Shown here in pieces: positions 13,527 through 22,333 of a stretch of 27,009 nt of DNA; within the stretch, counting starts at the first letter, position 1; every line of letters starts with the position of its first letter. The DNA comes from an uncultured Acetatifactor sp. (GTDB lineage Bacteria > Bacillota > Clostridia > Lachnospirales > Lachnospiraceae), in the NCBI GenBank assembly GCA_910578815.1, contig CAJTSE010000013.1, forward strand, positions 1 through 27,009, written 5' to 3'. The notes below the pieces were generated by a model. That model saw only the letters and a program-made list of their open reading frames with translations. It was not told the origin of the DNA and searched no databases. Position numbers and translations under genes: made by a program.

Positions 13527-16178
13527 ATGTTTATGAAAAGAAAAAAGCATAATAATGGGACAGACAAGGGATTATCGTTACTTCTTTCGATTTTGCTTGT
13601 CTTTTGTATCCTTGGAGTTGTAGTATTTTCTGTTTCTCAAAAAATATCGAAAGAAATGTCCGAGTCAGCCGTACAAAACCTGAATGAGAGTCTGAATCTG
13701 ATAAAAAGCACCATAGAGTCCGTTCTGAATAAAGAAGCAGAGTTTCAAAAACTGATGGCACAGGAAATTGCTCTGCTGGAAGATCCAGAAGCCTATATTA
13801 CTTCTTATCAGCCGAATCAGACGATGGTAAAAGTTTCGTATATCAGGAAAGGTGAAGCGGAAGGGATTTCCAATACAGGGGATGTTTTCTCCGAAGAAGA
13901 ACTGGACTTTTCAGGCGGTATAATAGCGGGACTGGCGGTTTCCCATTCTTATATTAATTATATGGGAACCTGGGCATATTCCCTCAAATGTCCGGTGGCG
14001 AAAGCTGGGCAGGAACTCGGAACCCTTTATGTGGAGTATACTTATGATTCCGTCGACAAATGGCTTCCTGATCGCTTTTATGGTAATCAGGCCATGCTCT
14101 ATATTATGGATGCGAGGACGGAGCGATTCGTGCTGAAACCAAAGGGAATGGGAGAACGCAGCGCAGGACACCTGAACCTGGAAGACTTTTACAGGGCAAA
14201 CGACATTCAGGATCCTGAGCTTCAGGCGGAAGTAAAAAACTGTATCCAAAACGGAAAAAATATGATGTTCCAACATAATATACGGGGAAAAAACGCCCTG
14301 AACTATATATGGACCGTTAATGGCGGTACCATTTATTTAATCGGATATGTGCCGATTGAGGCCATTCAACGGGAAGGTAAGGCCGTCAATCAGAATATCT
14401 TGTTTGTTGTAGCGGTTATGCTGATTGCATTTTTCCTGTGCTGTGTTCTGTATTATTTTAATCAGAGGCAGCAGAGAAAAATCATGCGGGATCGGGAAGC
14501 GGAACGGGAGCTGCATAACAAGCAGCTGGCGGAAGCGCTGCACGCGGCGCAGCTGGCCAGCAGCTCCAAAACCATGTTCCTGTCCAACATGTCCCATGAC
14601 ATCCGTACGCCGATGAACGCAGTGCTTGGGTTTACCACTTTGCTTGCAAAGGATGCCGAAAATCCGGATAAAGTGCGGGAATATACGAAAAAAATAACGG
14701 CATCTGGACAGCACCTGCTCAGCCTGATTAACGATATTCTGGATGTTTCCAAGATTGAGAGCGGGAAGGTTGTGCTGACCGTAGAAGAATTTACACTCAA
14801 TGATCTGGTATCCTCCATCGATGCCATCATCAGGCCCATGGCAAGTGCAAGGGCACAGGAATTTCATGTGGAAGTAAGGGACATTAAACATGAGCGTCTG
14901 TTGGGAGATGAGACAAGGATCAATCAGATTCTGATCAATCTTCTTTCCAATGCCGTTAAATATACCCCGGAGAGTGGAAATATCTGGTTTCGGATCATCG
15001 GCCTCAAACAGCGTTCCAGCCAATTTGAACATATTCTCATCGAAGTGGAAGATGACGGATATGGGATGACAAAGGAATACTTAAAAACAATCTTTGACGC
15101 GTTTACAAGAGCGGAGAACAGTACCACGAAAAAGGTCCAGGGAACGGGCCTGGGCATGGCGATTACCAAGAATATCGTTGAGCTCATGGGCGGAACCATT
15201 GAAGTTTCCAGCGAGGTCGATCAGGGAAGCCTGTTCCGGGTAGAATTGGAATTTCGTATCCCCGAAGGACAGGCGGATAAGCTGTTTTGGAAGCAGAACG
15301 GCATATGCCGGATTCTTTTTGTGGGAAATGATCAACAGGAAGGCAAAAACATTCGGACACTCATGGAGGACATGGATGTTACGGTGGACATCGTGCCTGC
15401 CGATCAGAGCGCTCCCACCCTGTTACAGGATTCCGGAGATACGCAAAAAGTTTATCAGCTGGCGTTATTGGATATGGACGGATCTGTTATGGCCAACATT
15501 CGAACCTTAGAGGAAATCAAAAGTCTTCTGGCCCCCGGCGCACCTCTTCTTTTTCTGACTGACCCTGACATAGCAAAGATGGATCATGAAAAAATGGATT
15601 ATGAGAAAATGGAATATGAGAAGATGAAGCAACTGGATGAGGCGCTTCATCCGGGATATACGGGAACACTCACAAAGCCGTTTTTCCTATCCGCCCTAAA
15701 AGAAAAGATCATGGATATTCAGGCAGAAGAAACCAGTGAGAATAAAACGCCGGAAGCCGAAGAAGCCGGAAGTCTCAAGGGGCTGTATTTCCTTGCGGCG
15801 GAAGATAATGAAATCAACGCGGAAATTTTATCGGAACTCCTGGCGATGGAGGGCGCCAACTGTGAAATTGCCGAAAACGGCAGACTGGCCCTGGAACGCT
15901 TTGTGAATTCCAAAGAAGGAGAATTTGACGCGATTCTTATGGACGTTCAGATGCCGGTAATGAACGGCTACGATGCCACAAGGGCCATTAGGGCCATGGC
16001 ACGGAAAGATGCAGGCGAAATCCCCATCATCGCCATGACAGCAAATGCTTTTGCAGAAGACGAAAGAGAAGCCTTGAATGCCGGAATGAATGTCCACCTG
16101 GCAAAACCAATCGACATGGAGCAGTTAAAGCAGGTGATCAAAAGATGGGTACATGAAAAAGGAAATAAAGCGGAATAA
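13527..16178 (+). CDS. Membrane-bound hybrid sensor histidine kinase with two receiver domains, 883 residues
   Basis: One membrane helix near residues 15-37 (GLSLLLSILLVFCILGVVVF) and another near 289-312 (ILFVVAVMLIAFFLCCVLYY) enclose an extracellular sensing domain of about 250 residues. The kinase core has the phosphorylated His357 in SNMSHDIRTPMN, an N box (INLLSNAVKYTP) and the G boxes VEDDGYGM and GTGLGMAITKN. A first receiver-like domain (about 594-720) is poorly kept, with ND where DD is expected near the start. The second (about 753-880) is complete: EDNE, phosphoacceptor Asp806 in ILMDVQMPVMNG and KP near the end. Start choice between ATG 13527 and 13533 is open, as the ribosome binding site is weak. 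It is followed at 29 bp by a solute-binding lipoprotein, the probable ligand carrier. No DNA-binding output protein is in view. Confidence 0.9.
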   Translation: MFMKRKKHNNGTDKGLSLLLSILLVFCILGVVVFSVSQKISKEMSESAVQNLNESLNLIKSTIESVLNKEAEFQKLMAQEIALLEDPEAYITSYQPNQTMVKVSYIRKGEAEGISNTGDVFSEEELDFSGGIIAGLAVSHSYINYMGTWAYSLKCPVAKAGQELGTLYVEYTYDSVDKWLPDRFYGNQAMLYIMDARTERFVLKPKGMGERSAGHLNLEDFYRANDIQDPELQAEVKNCIQNGKNMMFQHNIRGKNALNYIWTVNGGTIYLIGYVPIEAIQREGKAVNQNILFVVAVMLIAFFLCCVLYYFNQRQQRKIMRDREAERELHNKQLAEALHAAQLASSSKTMFLSNMSHDIRTPMNAVLGFTTLLAKDAENPDKVREYTKKITASGQHLLSLINDILDVSKIESGKVVLTVEEFTLNDLVSSIDAIIRPMASARAQEFHVEVRDIKHERLLGDETRINQILINLLSNAVKYTPESGNIWFRIIGLKQRSSQFEHILIEVEDDGYGMTKEYLKTIFDAFTRAENSTTKKVQGTGLGMAITKNIVELMGGTIEVSSEVDQGSLFRVELEFRIPEGQADKLFWKQNGICRILFVGNDQQEGKNIRTLMEDMDVTVDIVPADQSAPTLLQDSGDTQKVYQLALLDMDGSVMANIRTLEEIKSLLAPGAPLLFLTDPDIAKMDHEKMDYEKMEYEKMKQLDEALHPGYTGTLTKPFFLSALKEKIMDIQAEETSENKTPEAEEAGSLKGLYFLAAEDNEINAEILSELLAMEGANCEIAENGRLALERFVNSKEGEFDAILMDVQMPVMNGYDATRAIRAMARKDAGEIPIIAMTANAFAEDEREALNAGMNVHLAKPIDMEQLKQVIKRWVHEKGNKAE
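15582..15626 (+). repeat. Three tandem 15-bp repeats inside the kinase gene
   Basis: Copies at 15582-15596, 15597-15611 and 15612-15626 read GAT/GAA-CAT/TAT-GAA/GAG-AAA/AAG-ATG and encode DHEKM, DYEKM, EYEKM. They lie in the first receiver-like domain before its GTLTKPF end. In-frame repeats like this can change copy number by slippage without breaking the gene. Confidence 0.85.
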
Positions 16179-16207
16179 ATCAGGTTTCAAGAAGGAGTAA
16201 ACGGAAA

Positions 16208-17527
16208 GTGGTAATAAAAAAATCTAAGAAGGCTTTTATCAGGAAGGCAGTGGCGGCACTTTTGACGGGGACGGCGGTTCTTATCATAACGGCCTGCGGG
16301 AACAAGAACGGTTTCAATCTGGCGGAGTCCGATGAGGCCGATGTACGAGTTGTAACGCTGTTCAGTCCCATGGAAAAAACAAATCCGGATGCGGAAAACG
16401 TGGCCAGAAGCGCCTGCGATAAAACAATCGTGATGGCGGAGGAAAAACTTGGGGTGTCCGTTGGCTATGTCACATATACGGCAGAAAATTATCAGGACAG
16501 GACTTATGATGATGTGGCCCTGGATCGGGCGCGAAACAATATGGACGATATTTACCTGCTGAATCCAGATGTGATCAAGACTTTGGGCGAAGAAGGCCTG
16601 CTTATGGATCTGTCGGGACTTGCGTGCGCGGAAAACCTGCGGGACGTTGTGAAAACCGCGAATACAATCGACGGAAAGCTGGTGGCCATTCCCCAGGAGG
16701 TGGTGGCCTATGGTCTCTTTATCAACAAGGATATGTTCGATCGCTATCAGCTGGAGCTGCCGGAGACTCCGGAAGATTTTCTGGAATGCTGCAGGGTATT
16801 CAAAGAAAACGGAATCGAAACACCGGTGGGGGCAAACCGCTGGTGGCTGGAAACCTTTGTTCTGGCTTTAGGCTACGCGGATTTATATAACGGCGGAAAC
16901 ACGGAAGCGGAAATTGCGGCCTTAAACAGTGGAGAAAGAAAATACAGTGACTATATGCGCCCCGGATTTGAATTCCTTCAGGAGATGATCGACCGTGGCT
17001 ATATCGACGCCGAAAAGGCTCTGGTCAGCGAAGCAATCGAAGGCGAAGGAGCGGACTTTCTCGCGGGGAAAACGCCCATTGTCATGGCATACTGGGGAGC
17101 AGCCAATACCAATACCGCCTACGGAAACCCGGATTTTAATATGCTGGTCATTGGTTTTCCCAGCAGCAGGGGGCAGATGCCCGTAATGCCCATGACGGGG
17201 TTCGGCGTCGGCGTAAGTGCGGAGCACGCCGGGGACGCCATGGACGTGATGGACGTGATTCTTTCCGACGAGGCCCTTCAGGTATATGCAGAAACAAATA
17301 AGGTTATTTCCCCGTCCAAGAATGTAGAAGTAGAATGTATTCCCGCCCTAAAGCCGTTGTACGACAAAATACAGGAAAATATGTACGTTCTCGGAGCCAA
17401 TGCGAACATGAATTTGGAGCAATGGGGAAATATCTGTCTCATTGTGCGGAAGCTGTTAGGCGGCGCTACGGTGGATGAGTGCATGGCAGAATTTGACAGG
17501 CTTCAGGAGGAAACGCTGGCGAAGTAG
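16208..17527 (+). CDS. Extracellular solute-binding lipoprotein (family 1), 439 residues
   Basis: GTG 16208 has AAGGAG 10 nt upstream; no ATG is available before the signal peptide. The signal (KKSKKAFIRKAVAALLTGTA) ends in the lipobox ITAC, so Cys30 is lipidated and the protein sits on the outer face of the membrane. The mature part has the two-lobe pattern of sugar-binding family 1 proteins: VVTLFSPMEKTNPDAENVAR, DDIYLLNPDVIKTLGEEGLL, VAIPQEVVAYGLFINKDMFD and a late NANMNLEQWGNICLIVRKLL. It lies 29 bp after the hybrid kinase and no permease or ATPase genes follow. It therefore probably presents its ligand to the kinase rather than to a dedicated importer, though distant permease genes cannot be excluded. 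Confidence 0.85.
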   Translation: MVIKKSKKAFIRKAVAALLTGTAVLIITACGNKNGFNLAESDEADVRVVTLFSPMEKTNPDAENVARSACDKTIVMAEEKLGVSVGYVTYTAENYQDRTYDDVALDRARNNMDDIYLLNPDVIKTLGEEGLLMDLSGLACAENLRDVVKTANTIDGKLVAIPQEVVAYGLFINKDMFDRYQLELPETPEDFLECCRVFKENGIETPVGANRWWLETFVLALGYADLYNGGNTEAEIAALNSGERKYSDYMRPGFEFLQEMIDRGYIDAEKALVSEAIEGEGADFLAGKTPIVMAYWGAANTNTAYGNPDFNMLVIGFPSSRGQMPVMPMTGFGVGVSAEHAGDAMDVMDVILSDEALQVYAETNKVISPSKNVEVECIPALKPLYDKIQENMYVLGANANMNLEQWGNICLIVRKLLGGATVDECMAEFDRLQEETLAK

Positions 17528-17540
17528 GGACTGCTTCGCC
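17518..17540 (+). terminator. Weak stem-loop at the end of the binding-protein gene
   Basis: GGCGAAG (17518-17524) pairs with CTTCGCC (17534-17540) across the stop codon. The following sequence has only a short T-run, so termination strength is doubtful. Confidence 0.35.
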
Positions 17541-17559
17541 GCTTCACTCCTTTACATAA

Positions 17560-17769
17560 TTACCAAGCCGCCTTCCCAGTCTTAACCAGGCTGTCTATGT
17601 CTAAATAAGCGTTTTCCATACACTCTGTATGATAAATCCAGTAATTATCATATATCTTCTGCGTAATGCCGCACGCCTCCCATTCCTGCAGGACATCGCC
17701 CGTTTTCCTGTTTTTATAAGCGGCATAATATTCCAATAAATACATAAAATATTTCATCTCTTCACTCAT
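17560..17769 (-). CDS. DUF3791-family small protein, 69 residues
   Basis: ATG 17769 begins one base after the TGA of the preceding gene (TGA-A-ATG), which argues for coupled translation and for this start over longer readings. The protein begins MSEEMKYFMYLLEYYAAYKN and ends with the feature typical of DUF3791: a helix with IYHTECMENAYLDIDSLV. DUF3791 proteins are small helical proteins often encoded beside DUF3990 proteins in Clostridia, and together they have been suspected to form toxin-antitoxin-like modules. Here the DUF3990 partner seems to be reduced to its C-terminal part, fused to HsdM two genes upstream. Confidence 0.7.
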   Translation of the reverse strand: MSEEMKYFMYLLEYYAAYKNRKTGDVLQEWEACGITQKIYDNYWIYHTECMENAYLDIDSLVKTGKAAW

Positions 17770-17770
17770 T

Positions 17771-18016
17771 TCATTCGCCTCTGATATATACTGAGTTTTT
17801 TGGTTCACCAGTAATTTTTTCACACTCCCAAATCTCGAAGATTGCTCCTGCACCGAAATCTGTCATGCCAAAATCTTCACTTTCCAGCATTTCATGCGTT
17901 TTAGACATCACAAACTGCTTCAGCGCCTCCATTTGGTCCAAGCCATATTTTTCAGCAATCATCATAACAACTTCGCTGTTATAATAGTCAATAATTTCAG
18001 GTTCTAACCGCCTCAT
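17771..18016 (-). CDS. Small acidic protein of the DUF3990/DUF3791 module, 81 residues
   Basis: ATG 18016 overlaps the stop of the preceding gene by 4 bp (ATGA). The protein begins MRRLEPEIIDYYNSEVVMMI, is helical in its first half (QMEALKQFVMSKTHEMLESE) and ends IFEIWECEKITGEPKNSVYI. It has no signal or membrane segment. Small proteins of this shape occur between DUF3990 and DUF3791 genes, which matches its position. The 4-bp overlap with the DUF3990 end looks like an original junction that survived the rearrangement upstream. A role as antitoxin or immunity partner is only inference. Confidence 0.65.
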   Translation of the reverse strand: MRRLEPEIIDYYNSEVVMMIAEKYGLDQMEALKQFVMSKTHEMLESEDFGMTDFGAGAIFEIWECEKITGEPKNSVYIRGE

Positions 18017-19275
18017 ACCAATTTCACCTCATGAAACTCCAAGACCGACAATGCTTTATCAGTTTTAAACACATACTGATCCTTTAAATTCTGCGGACGC
18101 AATAATCGAATGGCAATCTCTTCATCAAAATAACCCTTCAGATAGTTATTAACTGTACGAACTGCCTGATCGTTTGCCACCGGTCCCCCCATGGATTCTT
18201 TCTTTTTATTTGGAATCTTAGGCACTCCTGCAAAGAATCTCTTAATTCCATCCCTTACTTCGGAATCCTCCCACTTCTGTTCAATGGTGTTTCTGGTAGA
18301 AGAAAAGTCCATTTTAAACGGAGGATTTGAGGTAATGTAATCAAACTGTTTCACTCCTGAGCCGGGATCATGTGCCACCTTATAATGCGCCGGCGTCTCC
18401 AGCGTATCTCCCTCAATAATGTTGTCCAGACTGTTAGTCAGCCCGTTAAGCAGCATGTTGGTCCTTAAGAATCTGGATGATTTACCGGATATATCCTGCG
18501 TATATACCTGTGCTTTATCTCCAAAGCTTCCCTTTCCCAGCGCATTTGCCAAATGAAGTACCAGCGAGCCGGAACCCGCCGACGGATCATATACGTCATA
18601 TATTTTATCTTCTACAGGTGACATTTCTACCAGAATCTTTGCAATAATGGCGGAAATAGCCTGCGGTGTAAAATACTCTGCATACACGCCGCTGGCAACA
18701 TTATAGTCCTTGATCAGATACTCAAAGATTGCGCTGTAAAAATCAAAATTATTTTTAAACGCTTCTCCAAAATCAAATTTGTCCTGACTGATAATTCCAA
18801 AGATATTTCTTGCAAAATTATTTCTTTTTGATGCTTCTACATTCTCTGTAATTCTGGTAAATAAAGGTTTTCTCCCGCCTTCCGCCGTGTCGATGCTGAA
18901 TTCTTCATTTTTAGGATAATTAGATATTCGCTCCAGTGCATCATCAAAAAGCCTGTAAAACTCATTATTGCCCACCCTGTTAATTAAGCACTCGATTGTA
19001 TCTTCATACTTAAAAGCCACATCCTGCGGATATGTGTCATAAAAACCTGCCAACATATCTTCATCCTGCAGGACTTCCTCTGCATCCATACTCATTTCAT
19101 TTGCAAAATCTTTCATATTTGCCATGAATTTATCGTTTAAAAATTTATATAAAAATACAGAAGTAATCACTACCTCTTCACTCGCCTGATTAGATAAGCC
19201 GTTGGTCTGGCAAAGTCCTTTCAACTCGTCGATCATCTGCTTTATCTTGTTTTCCAGTGTAAAAATATCCGGCAT
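18013..19275 (-). CDS. hsdM: Chimeric HsdM (type I methyltransferase subunit) fused to a DUF3990 C-terminus, 420 residues
   Basis: Residues 1 to about 362 match the front of a type I DNA adenine methyltransferase: the N-terminal helical domain (LENKIKQMIDELKGLCQT), SAM-binding motif I DPSAGSGSL (about 230-238) and catalytic NPPF (317-320), then RFFAGVPKIPNKKKESM. A normal HsdM of about 500 residues would go on with a segment like the QLFLQHIIYSL/VVPTGF region. Instead the protein changes at codon 363 to GPVANDQAVRTVNNYLKGYF and ends DKALSVLEFHEVKLV, the C-terminal pattern of DUF3990 proteins. The junction sits at a GGGGGG run (18185-18190). The part lost normally contacts HsdS and closes the fold, so activity is unlikely. 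ATG 19275 has an AGGGGG site and lies 10 bp after hsdR. Confidence 0.8.
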   Translation of the reverse strand: MPDIFTLENKIKQMIDELKGLCQTNGLSNQASEEVVITSVFLYKFLNDKFMANMKDFANEMSMDAEEVLQDEDMLAGFYDTYPQDVAFKYEDTIECLINRVGNNEFYRLFDDALERISNYPKNEEFSIDTAEGGRKPLFTRITENVEASKRNNFARNIFGIISQDKFDFGEAFKNNFDFYSAIFEYLIKDYNVASGVYAEYFTPQAISAIIAKILVEMSPVEDKIYDVYDPSAGSGSLVLHLANALGKGSFGDKAQVYTQDISGKSSRFLRTNMLLNGLTNSLDNIIEGDTLETPAHYKVAHDPGSGVKQFDYITSNPPFKMDFSSTRNTIEQKWEDSEVRDGIKRFFAGVPKIPNKKKESMGGPVANDQAVRTVNNYLKGYFDEEIAIRLLRPQNLKDQYVFKTDKALSVLEFHEVKLV

Positions 19276-19285
19276 TGTATCCCCC

Positions 19286-22200
19286 TTATTTGAATAACTG
19301 TATATTAGTGTAAAGATCGTTTAACAGCGGTGTATAAAATCCTTTGATTTTACCGTATAATTTTTCTTTTAACAGCGTCTTGGTTGCTTTTGATTTTATG
19401 GAATCGGCAAAATTTTTTCTACCCTGAATCATCACAATCTCTTTTTCCAGCACATCTTCTATAGCCTGATAAATAATCACCAACATTCTTTCTATCTCTG
19501 ATCTGTCTGCAGGATACCTTTCAACTGCATCCTGATAGGTTTTTACAAAAGCGTAGCTGCCACCGTAAATCTTTGAAAGTCTTTCATTTTCATAGTTGAT
19601 ATTTCGTGCTTTTTCAAGAGCCTCCAACAATTCATCCGTGATAGAATCCAAATCATTTAGATCAGAGATGGACAGGTCATTAAAAATCTTCTGCAATAGC
19701 TCATCCAGTTTTCTGATTTTAATATCACCTTTGTTTTTGTTCTTCTTTATTTCGTTTTGAATATCTCTAACAACCTTTGAAAATCTTTGGAACTTGGGAT
19801 TATCCTGCGTCATTTGTCCAAGATCCATTATAATAATTTTAACTTTTATAAATTCATATAAAATCTCCACAACTTCCTCATTGGAGATAACATCCATCAT
19901 TTCCACCGTATTTCGGGAAAGATTCATAAAGTCAATTCTATCCTGTGTCAATCTCAACAGCTTCTTATTTCTTTCGGCATCAATCTGCGCTGCATAGTCC
20001 ATCGCTCTTGAAAGAATAAATTCTGTCTGACACTCTTTGATGCCATTTAGCAGGCGCCTGATTTTAAGCAATGCCTCTTTATTATATAAAGTCAGCTGCT
20101 TTGAGAATCTCTCCAGATTGTCTGTTGCAATCATATCTTCCAGCTCATCTACATACTTGTGATACTTCCTGTTTATATCCTCTTTGTCAACTACCAGGCC
20201 TGCAAGAGAGCCTTCGTTTTCACCATTCTCGTTAAGATCCGCCTCCAGCTCCTTTATGTAAGCTTCTATCGTTTTGTCATATTCCTGCTCTATATCAACA
20301 AAATCAACAATATAACCATATCTGTAAACCTTTCCATTTGGTGACTTATAGGGTCTGTTGACTCTGGAGATCGTTTGCAGTAGTGACTGTGCATGTGGAC
20401 CTCTCAAAAGATACATCTTTTTGAGACGCTTTACATCATAACCTGTGGTCAGCATAAAATTGACAATTAAAATATCCGGCACGAGTGTATCTCTGAAGTC
20501 GATCTGATGATTACGATTGATCTTCTTCTGCTTTGGATCATCTGTATCCGTAATCACAAGGCCGGTGTTTAATTTAGAGTTTACTTTAAACCACTCCTGA
20601 ACCTTTTTTGCCTGCGGGTTTGTCCTGCATACAATCATACCCCCAATAGACATATCTGAATTTTGCAGCCTGAAATTGACAAAGTCCTTTTCTATAAAAG
20701 CCCCCAGCGCATTTACATAAGCATCCGATTCATAAACATCCCTGTCTTCCAACTGCCTGTCTTCTATTTCCAAATTCTTTTTGATTTCTGACTTTGCCAC
20801 TGTATCAATATTTTCTTTTTTGATTCTAAGTGTATATCCGTCAGCTATTGATTTATCATAAAAATACTTATGGATATAATCGCCAAACTTCAGATTAGAG
20901 CGCTCTTTTCTGGAAAGCAGGGGTGTGCCGGTAAGTGCAATATATACAGCGTCCAAATCACAGGTCATAAGATTTTTAAAAAATTCTCCTGTGGAAGAAT
21001 AGCTCCTATGAGCTTCATCTACAAAGAAAATACGCTGTACCTTTGCTTTATAATCGTTCTTTGCCTCCGGCATCTTCCCCTCAAATTTCTGAATATTTAC
21101 GACACAGATTTCACCGATTGCTTTACTCCCCACATCCGTTGACAGTGTCTTATTCAATTCATTGGTAAATCCGGCCTTATCCTCACAATTAACGGTTTTC
21201 AATCCTCTGGCGGTAAACTCTATACTGGCCTGTGTCAGCAGATCAAGTCTATCCACCACGAAGAAAAATCTGGTACTGATATTCTTTTTGGAATAGTAAT
21301 CTCTGATCACGCGATTGGAAAAAGCAGCAATCGCCGTTTTGCCGGAACCCTGTGTGTGCCAGATAATACCCCCCTTACCACCAGCCTCTAACCTTTCAAC
21401 AATTTTTCTGGTTGCAAAGAACTGAGGATAGCGCATAATGTGCCGCTCAGGAATCTGACCACTGATAAACATGATTCCGTACTCTAAAAAATATAAGAAC
21501 CTTTCCTTATCAAAAACAGAGGTGACGAAGCTGTTACAGGGAGTCCCTGTCTTTAAGTTCTCTGCAAATTCCGGTGTATCTGCCTCCGCAGGATTATATC
21601 CGCAATCCTTCATCACATATTTAACTGTGTCCATATCTATATCTTTGTATGAATATGTTATATGATACTGCTCGTCATCCTCTCTGAAAAATGAAAAGCT
21701 GGTATTATTTCCGTTTGGTGTCGTATAGAATGAACCTGCTTTTACATCCTCTGCATCATCATCTTCCTCATACTCCATATTATTCGAAAAAGAGACAAAC
21801 TGAATCAGATTGAAAAATCTCCTGTAATCCGGATTCTGCAGTCTCTTGTTTATCATTCTATCAAATTCTTTCTGAATACCGCCGTCATTATTTGGTTTCT
21901 TCACCTCCAAAAAGGCAAGCGGCATCCCATTAATTAAAATGTTAATATCCGGTCGGAAAGATCCCTCTTCTGTTCCCTCTACCACACTAAACGGCAGCTC
22001 ATCCACTACTGCAAAATCATTCTTTGTTATATCTTCAAAGTCTATCAGTTTTACTCTGTCCTTCGGATCAACAAGCCAATTATAAAACTCTTTACCAAGA
22101 TCATTATTTTTCAGAACATTATAAATATCTTTAACTACAGTCTTAATATCATCATAAGTAAATGTTCTGCCGTTGATTATTTCCAACGCAGGCTTAAATC

Positions 22201-22333
22201 TGTTTACAAAAATCTTTGTATTGAAATCTATATCCAGATCATCAGCCTTCAATGACTGATAATGATAATCAAGTCTCAAAAACTGAATTGTAGCCGGAAT
22301 CTTCACTCTGGTATCTTCATTAAATACTGGCAT
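19286..22333 (-). CDS. hsdR: Type I restriction endonuclease subunit R (HsdR), 1015 residues
   Basis: ATG 22333 is chosen because GGAGG stands before it; an in-frame TTG at 22351 has no site. The N-terminal nuclease domain has the PD-ExK pattern in RPDINILINGMPLAFLEVKK (Asp129, Glu143, Lys145). The motor domain has Walker A TQGSGKTAIAAF (about 326-337), DEAH box VDEAHRSY (438-441), ALTGTPL and the late QTISRVNRPYK motif, followed by a helical C-terminal region that binds the methyltransferase. Length is normal for the family. HsdR moves DNA and cleaves unmodified DNA only in complex with HsdM and HsdS. HsdM next door is truncated and no hsdS is seen, so this intact gene probably has no working complex unless another locus supplies partners. 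Confidence 0.93.
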   Translation of the reverse strand: MPVFNEDTRVKIPATIQFLRLDYHYQSLKADDLDIDFNTKIFVNRFKPALEIINGRTFTYDDIKTVVKDIYNVLKNNDLGKEFYNWLVDPKDRVKLIDFEDITKNDFAVVDELPFSVVEGTEEGSFRPDINILINGMPLAFLEVKKPNNDGGIQKEFDRMINKRLQNPDYRRFFNLIQFVSFSNNMEYEEDDDAEDVKAGSFYTTPNGNNTSFSFFREDDEQYHITYSYKDIDMDTVKYVMKDCGYNPAEADTPEFAENLKTGTPCNSFVTSVFDKERFLYFLEYGIMFISGQIPERHIMRYPQFFATRKIVERLEAGGKGGIIWHTQGSGKTAIAAFSNRVIRDYYSKKNISTRFFFVVDRLDLLTQASIEFTARGLKTVNCEDKAGFTNELNKTLSTDVGSKAIGEICVVNIQKFEGKMPEAKNDYKAKVQRIFFVDEAHRSYSSTGEFFKNLMTCDLDAVYIALTGTPLLSRKERSNLKFGDYIHKYFYDKSIADGYTLRIKKENIDTVAKSEIKKNLEIEDRQLEDRDVYESDAYVNALGAFIEKDFVNFRLQNSDMSIGGMIVCRTNPQAKKVQEWFKVNSKLNTGLVITDTDDPKQKKINRNHQIDFRDTLVPDILIVNFMLTTGYDVKRLKKMYLLRGPHAQSLLQTISRVNRPYKSPNGKVYRYGYIVDFVDIEQEYDKTIEAYIKELEADLNENGENEGSLAGLVVDKEDINRKYHKYVDELEDMIATDNLERFSKQLTLYNKEALLKIRRLLNGIKECQTEFILSRAMDYAAQIDAERNKKLLRLTQDRIDFMNLSRNTVEMMDVISNEEVVEILYEFIKVKIIIMDLGQMTQDNPKFQRFSKVVRDIQNEIKKNKNKGDIKIRKLDELLQKIFNDLSISDLNDLDSITDELLEALEKARNINYENERLSKIYGGSYAFVKTYQDAVERYPADRSEIERMLVIIYQAIEDVLEKEIVMIQGRKNFADSIKSKATKTLLKEKLYGKIKGFYTPLLNDLYTNIQLFK

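Noticed and set aside
14337..15032. Leftward 231-codon frame within the kinase gene
   Set aside because: Antisense to the HisKA and ATPase motifs; an effect of codon bias in the kinase gene.
15582..15626. CRISPR-like or other array
   Set aside because: The 15-bp copies are directly adjacent with no spacers and encode protein repeats. No CRISPR array was found anywhere in the window.
17770..17853. Longer start for the DUF3791 protein (ATG 17853)
   Set aside because: It would overlap the preceding gene by 83 bp; ATG 17769 starts at the expected coupled position and matches the family length.
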